From an uncultured Micrococcales bacterium (lineage in GTDB: Bacteria; Actinomycetota; Actinomycetes; Actinomycetales; Microbacteriaceae), in the NCBI GenBank assembly GCA_903866485.1, contig CAIPNT010000035.1:1-5199 (forward strand): a stretch of DNA of 5,199 nt. The letters run 5' to 3'. Below are positions 1 to 5,199 of the stretch, piece after piece (positions within the stretch are counted from its first letter, which is position 1; the number at the start of each line of letters is the position of its first letter). Position numbers and translations under genes: made by a program. The notes under the pieces are model-generated. The model ran no database searches. It was given only the letters and a program-made list of their open reading frames with translations, and was not told where the DNA came from.

Positions 1-472
1 CTTTAACACGATCTCCAAAAGCTTCGACTGCCGCAGATGAGTATGCAGTGAAAGCTTCAACAGTTGCTCGGTTAGCCCAACCACCTTGATCTTGAAGCGG
101 CTGCGGCAGATCCCAGTGATATAGGGTCGCCAAAGGCTTGATGCCGTTAGCCAAGAGAGCGTCAATCAGCCGGTTGTAGAACTCGAATCCTCGTGGCTCA
201 GCCGTCGAATCACCCAAGGGAAATAGCCGTGGCCAGGCGATAGAAAATCGATAGGTGTTGACACCCAACTGCTTCATAATCTGGATGTCTTCTTCGAACC
301 GGTGATAGTGGTCGCAGGCCACGCCTCCGTGCTCCGAATTGGCTACCTTGCCGGGGGTCGCACAAAAGCGATCCCAGATGCTTTCGCCTCGGCCATCTTC
401 GAAAGCAGCACCCTCGATTTGATAACTCGAAGTGGCCACTCCCCAGTTGAAGTCTTTTGGAAATGCCTGCAT
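1..472 (-). CDS. GH1 family beta-glucosidase, N-terminal part (runs off left edge)
   Basis: This enzyme probably hydrolyses short beta-glucosides such as laminari- or cello-oligosaccharides to glucose in the cytoplasm. Translating the minus strand from ATG at 472-470 gives 157 codons without a stop, opening [20 protein letters not shown]. That is the usual GH1 start, with the glycone-binding Gln at residue 18. Further GH1 marks are ESIWDRF (30-36), [11 protein letters not shown] (72-82) and YHWDLPQ (118-124), whose His119-Trp120 line the sugar pocket. The acid/base NEP and nucleophile ENG motifs would lie beyond the left edge, so catalytic integrity cannot be judged. There is no signal peptide, which fits an intracellular role. 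The start overlaps the stop of the upstream permease by one base (TAATG), with AAGGGG just upstream as a ribosome site inside the permease end, so translational coupling is likely. Family assignment is firm; the substrate is inferred from the neighbours. Confidence 0.93.
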   Translation of the reverse strand, partial: MQAFPKDFNWGVATSSYQIEGAAFEDGRGESIWDRFCATPGKVANSEHGGVACDHYHRFEEDIQIMKQLGVNTYRFSIAWPRLFPLGDSTAEPRGFEFYNRLIDALLANGIKPLATLYHWDLPQPLQDQGGWANRATVEAFTAYSSAAVEAFGDRVK

Positions 473-1344
473 TACCCCTTCACCGCCCCATCCATAACTC
501 CGCCAACCAGTCGTTTACCTACAAAAATGAAAAGCAAAAGCAATGGCGCAGTTGCCATGAATGCGCCACCCATGTTTAATGCATAGTCGAGCGTGTAGCT
601 GCCCTTCAGCTGGTTGATTGCAACCTGAACCGTGAAATTTGCGGGAGTTTGCAAAACCAGTAGTGGCCACAAAAAGTCATTCCATGAGCCGAGAAACGAG
701 AAGAGTCCGAGCACCAAAGCGCTCGAGCGGATGACCGGAAACACAATTCGCGTGAAAGTTCTAAGCACGCCAGCGCCATCGAGGCTGGCAGCTTCTAGAA
801 GTTCGTTTGGCACCTGACTGTCGATGATTTGGCGCATCCAAAACACACCGAAGGCCGTGATTAGCGCTGGAACAATCAAGGCATAAAGGGTATCGATCCA
901 GCCTAGATTTCCCATCAAAATAAACATCGGGATAATTCCGAGCTGACTCGGAAGCATCATGGTGCCGATTATTACCAGAATCAACACCCGGCGGCCTTTG
1001 AAGTTCAGTTTTGCGAAAGCGAAGCCGGCTAGACCACAGAAGAAAACCTGCGCCGCCGCCACCGAAATGCCAACAATCAGAGTGTTAAGCAGCGCCTGGT
1101 TGAAGGGCACCGCCTTATAAACATCGGCCATGACCTTCAGAAAACGTGGACCGGGAACCAGTGATGGCGGGATTCTTGAGATTTCGTCTGACCCGCTGGA
1201 TGCAACAACGAACATCCAATAGAACGGAAACAGCGAAACGAATCCGATGGCACCCAAAAGCAAATAGCTCAGCGGCGAGAGTCTCTTGGACATCTTCTTC
1301 TGACGACGAATCGGCTTCAAGAACTTCAAGGTTGCATTGGTCAT
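472..1344 (-). CDS. Carbohydrate ABC transporter permease, MalG type (CUT1)
   Basis: This is one of the two inner-membrane permease subunits of a CUT1 sugar importer, 290 residues, normal for the MalG-like partner. About six hydrophobic segments are visible: roughly 26-49, 84-112, 119-145, 152-170, 207-230 and 257-280. The cytoplasmic EAA loop that docks the ATPase is clear at 184-205, reading EAASLDGAG with the conserved Asp189-Gly190 and a later Pro203. The ATG overlaps the upstream permease stop as ATGA (1341-1344), and a GAGGG ribosome site lies just before it. An internal Met18 (MSKRLSPL) is a possible alternative start, but the overlap and ribosome site favour the first. The gene ends in TAATG, coupling it to the GH1 gene. 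No ATP-binding subunit lies in this string of genes, so the complex must borrow one from elsewhere, as MsiK-type shared ATPases do in actinobacteria. The sugar is inferred from context to be a beta-gluco-oligosaccharide. Confidence 0.95.
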   Translation of the reverse strand: MTNATLKFLKPIRRQKKMSKRLSPLSYLLLGAIGFVSLFPFYWMFVVASSGSDEISRIPPSLVPGPRFLKVMADVYKAVPFNQALLNTLIVGISVAAAQVFFCGLAGFAFAKLNFKGRRVLILVIIGTMMLPSQLGIIPMFILMGNLGWIDTLYALIVPALITAFGVFWMRQIIDSQVPNELLEAASLDGAGVLRTFTRIVFPVIRSSALVLGLFSFLGSWNDFLWPLLVLQTPANFTVQVAINQLKGSYTLDYALNMGGAFMATAPLLLLFIFVGKRLVGGVMDGAVKG

Positions 1345-2303
1345 TTGTTACCCTCGCTCGCGATTCGGCGCGTCAAGAAGAAGTTGATCAGCGAAATAAT
1401 GAGCACGATTATGGTGATGGCAATGCCAATGGCCGCTGCGTAACCGTACTTATGTTCAACAAACATCTGCTCAAACAAGAACAGCGTTAGCGTTGAGAAC
1501 TGTCGACTGTCACCGCCGTTGAAATTGCCTGAGAGTGTTAGCGGCTCGGCAAACACCTGAAGGCCTCCAATTGTGCCGACGATGATTACGAAGGTTATGG
1601 TGTTGCGCAAACCAGGTATGGTCACATACCTAAATTGCTGCCAGCGGCTGGCTCCGTCGAGTTCTGCCGATTCGTATAGCTCGTTTGGAATGGCCAACAT
1701 AGATGCCAAGAAGATTAGGGCGTTGTAGCCCACCCAGCGCCAAGTAATCATCGTGGCGATTGCTATGTGACCAGCCAGCGTGTTTGAAATGAAGTCGATG
1801 TGTGGAAAACCCATCGCTCCAATGATCACGTTGATCATTCCGAAATCACGACCAAAGAGCTGACCAAAAACAATCGCAACTGCCAGCACCGAGGTGATGT
1901 TCGGAATCAAAAGCAGGGTGCGCCAGAAGATTGGCGCCTTCAACTTTGGGTTTCTCAGGATGCTCGCTATAAGCAAAGCCAGAAGCATCTGAGGAAAAGT
2001 CGATAGTGCCCAGATGCTGAAAGTGTTGCCGGTTGCCTGCCAAAAGCGATCGTCGCTAAACAAGTTGGTGAAGTTGTCAAACCCAATGAATCTGGTGTCT
2101 CCCAACGGGTCCCAAGAGAAGAATGCGATGTATGTCGAGAACGCCACCGGCGCAAGCCCGAACACCAAAAACATCAAGAAGAATGGCGAGATAAAAAGGT
2201 AGGCCCATTTTGACTCGTGCCGCTTTAGACGGCCCAGCTTTCTTGGTGCGTTGGTGCTCGGACTGCGCCAAGGATTAGGCGACCGGAGCGTTGCATTTGA
2301 CAT
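1341..2303 (-). CDS. Carbohydrate ABC transporter permease, MalF type (CUT1)
   Basis: This is the second membrane subunit of the same importer, 320 residues, and it pairs with the MalG-type protein encoded next. A basic cytoplasmic tail (about 1-30, rich in Arg/Lys) is followed by a first membrane segment near 33-60, then the typical FSWDPLG and FIGFDNFTNLF stretch (62-82) seen in MalF/UgpA-like proteins, and further membrane segments near 94-115, 127-148, 176-203, 233-252 and 287-310. The EAA loop is at 211-230, reading ESAELDGAS with Asp216-Gly217 and Pro230. The ATG is at 2303, 19 bases after the stop of the binding-protein gene, with AAAGG as a modest ribosome site. Its end overlaps the MalG-type start by four bases. 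The short gap and overlap make one operon with the binding protein very likely. The large periplasmic P2 loop of enterobacterial MalF is absent, as is usual for most CUT1 members. Confidence 0.95.
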   Translation of the reverse strand: MSNATLRSPNPWRSPSTNAPRKLGRLKRHESKWAYLFISPFFLMFLVFGLAPVAFSTYIAFFSWDPLGDTRFIGFDNFTNLFSDDRFWQATGNTFSIWALSTFPQMLLALLIASILRNPKLKAPIFWRTLLLIPNITSVLAVAIVFGQLFGRDFGMINVIIGAMGFPHIDFISNTLAGHIAIATMITWRWVGYNALIFLASMLAIPNELYESAELDGASRWQQFRYVTIPGLRNTITFVIIVGTIGGLQVFAEPLTLSGNFNGGDSRQFSTLTLFLFEQMFVEHKYGYAAAIGIAITIIVLIISLINFFLTRRIASEGNK

Positions 2304-2322
2304 TCAACTAGCCTTTGGCTCG

Positions 2323-3579
2323 TTATCCGACGGTCTTTTTAATCTCAGAAAGCGCCTGCTGCCAAGCTGCGGCAGCCGATTGTTTCTTGAGTGCGATTCT
2401 AGAAAGCGCCTGGCCAAAGATGTTGTCAATTTGGCGCTGCTGGCGTCCCTCAAAAATAGGCTTCAGAGCAAGCGCACCCTTGGTGTAGATGGCTCCCAGC
2501 GGGGCGTTGCTGAAGAACGGATCAGTGTAGTTAGCAACCGCTGGATCGTTATAGATCGATTTGGTTGATGGAAACAAACCATAAGCCTTGAAAACTCGCA
2601 GCTGCATCTGTGGAGACAGGTACCACTTGATGAAGTCCATTGCCTCTTGAGGGTGCTTTGCAGAAACCGGGATGGTTAGTTGGCTACCGCCGATGTTTCC
2701 ACCGCCACCTGGAAGCGACGCAATGTTCCACTTGCCCTTGGTGCCTGGCGCCTGCTGCTTGATGTAGTCAAGCATCCAAGCCGGGGCAATCACGGTGGCA
2801 AAGGTGCCCTTGTTCATACCGACGTTCCAGTCAGAAGTGAACTGTGAAATGTTGCTGCCGATTCCAGCAGCTAGAGCGTTTGAAGCGCCATTGAATGCCG
2901 ACTTTACCTGTGGGTTGGTTGAATAGATCAAGCCACCGCTTCGGTCATAGTACTTTTGAGTTCCCTGGTTCAAAATGGCTGCAAAAATCGTTCCCGAGTT
3001 GTCGATGAAGGCCTTCTTAGTCTTGGCCTTGTATTGCTGACCGACCTTTGTGTAGGCATCCCAGGTTGGCCAGAGTGCAGAGACTTTGGCTGGGTCGGTA
3101 GGCAGACCTGCCGCCTTGAACAAGTCGGTGCGGTAGGCGATGGCAGCGCCACCAACGTCAGTTGGGATGCCAATTACCGAACCATTGTCGGCAACGCCCT
3201 GCTCCCAGCGCCAGTCGAGGTAGTCCTTCTGCATGTCGCTGGCACCAAGGGTGCGAAGGTCGGTGAAGTACTTCGGGTATGAACGGAAGTAACCCGAGTA
3301 TGAAACCTCTACCGCCGCGATGTCTGGAGTGTTCTTGGCAAGCATCGCAGTGATCAGTGAGTTGTGGTGCGGGTCTAGCTCTGACTTCTTAACGACGATG
3401 TTGATGTCTGGGTGAGCCGCCTCATACTCGGTGACGAGTTCGGGCCTGATCACGTTGCCAAATGACCAGATGGTGATTGTGGTCTGCGAGGCCGCCTGGG
3501 CCGCAGAGAACTGACCGAGGCCAGCTGAAAGGGCAGCAATTGCCGCCACTGCCTTTAGGGTCTTTGAAAATTTGATCAC
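2323..3579 (-). CDS. Extracellular sugar-binding protein of the ABC importer (SBP family 1)
   Basis: This is the substrate-capturing subunit of the importer, 418 residues, usual for family 1 binding proteins. It starts with GTG at 3579, supported by AAGGAG six bases upstream. Residues 1-29 form a Sec signal: basic MIKFSKTLK, a hydrophobic stretch 10-22, and an AQA cleavage site at about 29/30. The mature part opens with TTITIWSFGN, then TEYEAAHPDINI (50-61), the ligand-fold signatures of this family, and DFIKWYLSPQMQ in the C-terminal half. There is no Cys at the signal end, so it does not look like a lipoprotein, which is unusual if the host is a Gram-positive actinobacterium. It is the first gene of the leftward operon and lies directly behind the operator-rich region, so it is probably sugar-inducible. 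Beta-glucan oligosaccharide as ligand is inferred from the flanking GH1 and GH16 genes; the sequence alone does not fix specificity. Confidence 0.94.
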   Translation of the reverse strand: MIKFSKTLKAVAAIAALSAGLGQFSAAQAASQTTITIWSFGNVIRPELVTEYEAAHPDINIVVKKSELDPHHNSLITAMLAKNTPDIAAVEVSYSGYFRSYPKYFTDLRTLGASDMQKDYLDWRWEQGVADNGSVIGIPTDVGGAAIAYRTDLFKAAGLPTDPAKVSALWPTWDAYTKVGQQYKAKTKKAFIDNSGTIFAAILNQGTQKYYDRSGGLIYSTNPQVKSAFNGASNALAAGIGSNISQFTSDWNVGMNKGTFATVIAPAWMLDYIKQQAPGTKGKWNIASLPGGGGNIGGSQLTIPVSAKHPQEAMDFIKWYLSPQMQLRVFKAYGLFPSTKSIYNDPAVANYTDPFFSNAPLGAIYTKGALALKPIFEGRQQRQIDNIFGQALSRIALKKQSAAAAWQQALSEIKKTVG

Positions 3580-3585
3580 GCGAGT

Positions 3586-3591
3586 CTCCTT
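3586..3591 (-). promoter_or_regulatory. Ribosome binding site deciding the GTG start of the sugar-binding protein
   Basis: The minus strand reads AAGGAG, then ACTCGC, then the GTG start at 3579. This is the strongest Shine-Dalgarno in the window, with ideal six-base spacing, and it fixes the non-ATG start of the binding protein. It fits the high expression expected of a binding protein relative to its permeases. Confidence 0.85.
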
Positions 3592-3605
3592 GTCGGTTTG
3601 AAGAC

Positions 3606-3633
3606 CCGGATGGCTGTGTGCGCAACCATCCGG
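3606..3633 (-). other. Leader hairpin upstream of the sugar-binding protein gene
   Basis: CCGGATGG (3606-3613) and CCATCCGG (3626-3633) are perfect reverse complements and enclose a 12-base loop. The stem is GC-rich, and in the leftward transcript it would sit 14 bases ahead of the AAGGAG ribosome site. No run of U follows on either strand, so it does not look like a terminator. It could stabilise the 5' end of the mRNA, act as a protein-binding element, or be a DNA palindrome bound by a regulator. The loop holds the decamer GTGTGCGCAA that recurs at 3866-3875. Confidence 0.6.
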
Positions 3634-3691
3634 ATCTAAATAACCTGCTTCATCTCAAATAGGTCTACCGAGAAAACTTGTTCACCTTTAG

Positions 3692-3709
3692 CGTGAAACC
3701 GATTTCGCG
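3692..3709. promoter_or_regulatory. LacI-family operator, proximal copy
   Basis: CGTGAAACCGATTTCGCG is an imperfect 18-bp palindrome (14 of 18 positions symmetric) centred on a CG step, with core GAAACCGATTTC. That layout, an AAA..CG..TTT palindrome with central CG, is typical of LacI-family repressor sites. It lies just downstream of the predicted leftward start site, a position suited to repression of the uptake operon. An identical 16-base copy occurs 66 bp to the right. The repressor gene is not in this window. Confidence 0.75.
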
Positions 3710-3717
3710 ATAACGAC

Positions 3718-3747
3718 ATTAGACCAGACATTCTTTGCTCAAATCAA
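3718..3747 (-). promoter_or_regulatory. Candidate promoter of the leftward uptake operon
   Basis: On the minus strand TTGATT (3747-3742) is followed after 18 bases by TCTAAT (3723-3718), a fair match to a vegetative -35/-10 pair. Transcription would start near 3711, giving a leader of about 130 bases that contains the proximal operator and the hairpin. The two LacI-type operators bracket this promoter, which strengthens the call. The spacing is one base longer than ideal and no start-site data are available. Confidence 0.45.
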
Positions 3748-3752
3748 GCAAA
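3734..3752. repeat. Inverted repeat TTTGCT-N7-AGCAAA between the operators
   Basis: TTTGCT (3734-3739) and AGCAAA (3747-3752) are perfect six-base inverted arms with a seven-base AT-rich spacer. It overlaps the candidate -35 box of the leftward promoter and lies between the two LacI-type operators. It could be a site for a second regulator. Its sequence is unlike the operator core, and short arms of this size can occur by chance. Confidence 0.4.
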
Positions 3753-3757
3753 TAAAC

Positions 3758-3773
3758 CGTGAAACCGATTTCG
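3758..3773. promoter_or_regulatory. LacI-family operator, distal copy
   Basis: CGTGAAACCGATTTCG is identical over 16 bases to the copy at 3692-3707 and has the same palindromic core GAAACCGATTTC (3761-3772). It lies upstream of the candidate leftward -35 and on the GH16-facing side of the region. A repressor bound at both sites could loop the 66-bp interval or block both directions. Exact conservation of both copies, in sequence that otherwise differs, argues for function. Confidence 0.75.
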
Positions 3774-3911
3774 TTATTAGTTCGTTATCGGATTGCCAGA
3801 CTATTTATAGAAAGAAGTTCAACTGGGCAATAGTCTTATTTTCAGATCGATAAACCTCGGGTTTCGTGTGCGCAAAACCTGCTTCGCCAACTTGAAAAGT
3901 AAGTGAGCCCC

Positions 3912-4808
3912 ATGCGCATCAATAAGTATTTGGCTGGCACCCTTGCCCTCAGTGCGATTCTGACTCTAGGAGCCCAAATGCCGGCAACTTCTGCTGCACC
4001 GAAAATGACCCTGCTCTGGTCTGAAGACTTCAACGCCAAGGCCGGAACAACTGTCTCGAACAAAAATTGGAACTTCGACATTGGCGATGGCACCGAAGCT
4101 GGCATTCCAGGCTGGGGCAACTCAGAACGCGAGTATTACATTCAATCTGCTATCAAGCAGGATGGAAAAGGATCTGCAGTCATAACGGCAAAGCGCATGC
4201 CGGTTGCGGCCAATGGCCAGACCTCGGCGGCAAATCCATACGCTTGTTATTACGGCACTGCGTGCGAATGGACAAGTGCCAAGATTACGACCCTTGGCAA
4301 GGTCGGGTTTCAGTACGGTCGAATGGAAGCGCGCATAAAGATGCCTAAAGGCATTGGCATGTGGCCGGCTTTCTGGATGCTCGGGTCTGACATAAAAACA
4401 AACCCTTGGCCAGCCTGTGGTGAGATTGACATCATCGAAGCTAAGGGCGCTAGCCCAAAGACGGCTTTTGGCACTGCGCACGGGCCGGGTTATTCGGGTG
4501 GCGACGCAATCGGCAGCCTAACTGCAATGAAAACTTTCAACTACAGCGGTTTCAACACCTATGCGGTCGACTGGAAGCCAGACCAAATTCAATGGCTGCT
4601 CAACGACAAGGTCTACTTCTCGCTGCAGAAAGCTGATGTGGGCACCAACGATTGGGTGTTCAACAAGGAGTTCTATTTGATTCTCAACTTGGCAGTGGGC
4701 GGGCAGTTCACGGGAGAGATTGATCCAGACCTAAAGTCGGGTTCGATGTCGATCGACTGGGTTCGTTACTACTCGGTCGATGGCGTTGGAAAGGTGACCC
4801 GTTACTAA
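3912..4808 (+). CDS. Secreted GH16 endo-beta-glucanase (laminarinase-like)
   Basis: This exported enzyme probably cleaves internal beta-1,3 (or mixed 1,3/1,4) glucan bonds by a retaining mechanism. From ATG it is 298 residues: a signal peptide 1-28 (MRINKYLAG, hydrophobic core, TSA cleavage site), then one GH16 jelly-roll domain to the end, with no binding module or anchor. The catalytic motif is intact: GEIDIIE at 170-176, with Glu171 as expected nucleophile, Asp173 as helper and Glu176 as acid/base. Supporting motifs are GWGNSEREYY, YGRMEARIKMP, MWPAFWMLG (150-158), LILNLAVGG (256-264) and a final MSIDWVRYY. An in-frame GTG at 3903 would add three residues; ATG is preferred because it places the Arg/Lys end at the start, though the ribosome site is weak either way. 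The gene diverges from the uptake operon and ends in TAATG, coupled to a paralogue. Fine specificity within GH16 is inferred; related families act on agar or carrageenan. Confidence 0.93.
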   Translation: MRINKYLAGTLALSAILTLGAQMPATSAAPKMTLLWSEDFNAKAGTTVSNKNWNFDIGDGTEAGIPGWGNSEREYYIQSAIKQDGKGSAVITAKRMPVAANGQTSAANPYACYYGTACEWTSAKITTLGKVGFQYGRMEARIKMPKGIGMWPAFWMLGSDIKTNPWPACGEIDIIEAKGASPKTAFGTAHGPGYSGGDAIGSLTAMKTFNYSGFNTYAVDWKPDQIQWLLNDKVYFSLQKADVGTNDWVFNKEFYLILNLAVGGQFTGEIDPDLKSGSMSIDWVRYYSVDGVGKVTRY

Positions 4809-5199
4809 TGAAACTTCGAGCGCTTTTAACTGCTGGCCTAATGGCGAGTCTCTTGGTCTCGATCAGCCAACCGGTCGCGGCAACGACGGCGGCCAAAAAG
4901 CTGCTCTGGTCTCAAGAGTTCAATGACGCAGCCGGAACAGCCCCAAACCCTAAGTATTTCGGCTATGACCTCGGTGGAGGCGGCTGGGGCAACAAAGAGA
5001 TGCAGTGGTACAACCAGGATTCGGTTCAAACCAACGGTGCCGGGCAACTCGTTATAACCGCATCAAAAATTCCACCGACTAACCCGGGCGACCTGCCATA
5101 CGGCTGCTTTGGTGATTGCCAGTATTTCAGCGGCAGAATCAACACTCAGGGCAAGGTCAGTTTTAAATATGGGCGACTCGAGGCCCGAATTCAGATGCC
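4808..5199 (+). CDS. Second secreted GH16 glucanase, N-terminal part (runs off right edge)
   Basis: Reading from ATG at 4808 gives 130 codons without a stop. Residues 1-25 are a Sec signal (MKLRALLTAG, hydrophobic core, VAA cleavage site). The mature part opens KLLWSQEFNDAAGT, then GGGGWGNKEMQWYN and YGRLEARIQMP near the edge, all standard GH16 landmarks that align with the preceding gene, whose equivalents are LLWSEDFNAKAGT, GWGNSEREYY and YGRMEARIKMP. It is therefore a tandem paralogue. The catalytic ExDxxE would lie beyond the window, so activity is presumed only. The start shares its A with the stop of the first GH16 gene (TAATG), and a weak AAAGG sits 13 bases upstream, so it probably relies on translational coupling. 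Divergence is substantial; for instance the Cys-containing loop is shorter (Cys100, Cys104). It may attack a different linkage or chain length from its neighbour. Confidence 0.9.
   Translation, partial: MKLRALLTAGLMASLLVSISQPVAATTAAKKLLWSQEFNDAAGTAPNPKYFGYDLGGGGWGNKEMQWYNQDSVQTNGAGQLVITASKIPPTNPGDLPYGCFGDCQYFSGRINTQGKVSFKYGRLEARIQM

Larger units (their letters stand above)
3580..3911. promoter_or_regulatory. Divergent control region between the uptake operon and the GH16 pair
   Basis: These 332 bases hold no credible gene and separate two outward-facing transcription units. They contain two LacI-type operators, one plausible leftward promoter, a 19-bp inverted repeat, three copies of TCGTTAT, a leader hairpin and a split direct repeat, all listed separately. 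For the rightward GH16 unit I find only a weak -10-like TATAGA at 3806-3811 in an AT-rich stretch, with no convincing -35, so that promoter is not called. The right-hand operator (3758-3773) ends about 30 bases upstream of this -10, close enough to influence it. Shared control of both arms is inferred from this geometry. Confidence 0.8.

Noticed and set aside
302..586. Plus-strand open frame of 94 codons across the permease/GH1 junction
   Set aside because: It lies antisense to two clear genes, has no recognisable family features, and is explained as a shadow of the GH1 and permease coding frames.
3422..3625. Alternative reading frame with a cysteine (SVLCG) considered as a frameshifted lipobox of the binding protein
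   Set aside because: The annotated frame has a complete, well-formed signal with an AQA site and a strong ribosome site. The other frame does not match a lipobox well and shares no family sequence downstream.
3606..3633. Hairpin considered as a rho-independent terminator
   Set aside because: No T-run follows the stem on either strand, and it lies in the leader of the binding-protein gene and not after a gene end.
3580..3911. CebR-type cellobiose operator (TGGGAGCGCTCCCA) in the control region
   Set aside because: No such sequence is present; the palindromes seen have a different GAAACCGATTTC core.
3903..3914. GTG at 3903 as the start of the first GH16 gene
   Set aside because: It cannot be excluded, but it has no better ribosome site than the ATG at 3912 and adds only three residues before the natural basic signal-peptide start.
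3842..4120. Minus-strand open frame of 92 codons over the start of the first GH16 gene
   Set aside because: It is antisense to a well-supported coding region, has no visible domain, and would run through the GH16 signal peptide.
1..5199. CRISPR array, tRNA, insertion sequence or phage genes
   Set aside because: No regular spaced repeats, cloverleaf, transposase or terminal inverted repeats were seen on either strand, and coding regions fill nearly all of the window.

Overview
The window reads as a compact carbohydrate-scavenging locus built around one divergent promoter region (about 3580-3911). By family recognition it is a beta-glucan, probably laminarin-type beta-1,3-glucan, utilisation cluster. 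GC content looks close to half by eye. Three things point to an actinobacterium with a small genome, possibly a freshwater or marine Microbacteriaceae of the Rhodoluna/Aquiluna type: a CUT1 sugar transporter without its own ATPase gene, extremely tight gene packing, and LacI-type operators with a GAAACCGATTTC core. That assignment is inference from style and not from any marker gene.

Leftward (minus strand), read from the promoter region: a secreted sugar-binding protein (2323-3579, GTG start, strong Shine-Dalgarno), a 19-base gap, a MalF-type permease (1341-2303), a 4-base ATGA overlap, a MalG-type permease (472-1344), a 1-base TAATG overlap, then the N-terminal 157 codons of a cytoplasmic GH1 beta-glucosidase that runs off the left edge (1-472). 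Rightward (plus strand): a secreted GH16 endo-beta-glucanase with an intact EIDIIE catalytic motif (3912-4808). It is joined by another TAATG overlap to a second, paralogous secreted GH16 enzyme (4808-5199) that runs off the right edge.

The inferred pathway is as follows. The two exported GH16 enzymes cut a polymeric beta-glucan outside the cell. The binding protein and permease pair import the oligosaccharides, using an ATPase encoded elsewhere. The GH1 enzyme hydrolyses them to glucose inside. Both arms are probably co-regulated by a LacI-family repressor, because the region between them carries two identical 16-base operator copies 66 bp apart that bracket a plausible leftward promoter.

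The genes are recognisable families. The least explained part is the divergent control region. It holds the twin operators, a thrice-repeated TCGTTAT heptamer, a 19-bp inverted repeat, an 8-bp-stem leader hairpin, and a split direct repeat: two 10-mers adjacent at one end of the region and separated by 16 bp at the other, where one of them sits in the loop of the hairpin. I see no RNA genes, CRISPR arrays, insertion sequences or convincing rho-independent terminators.
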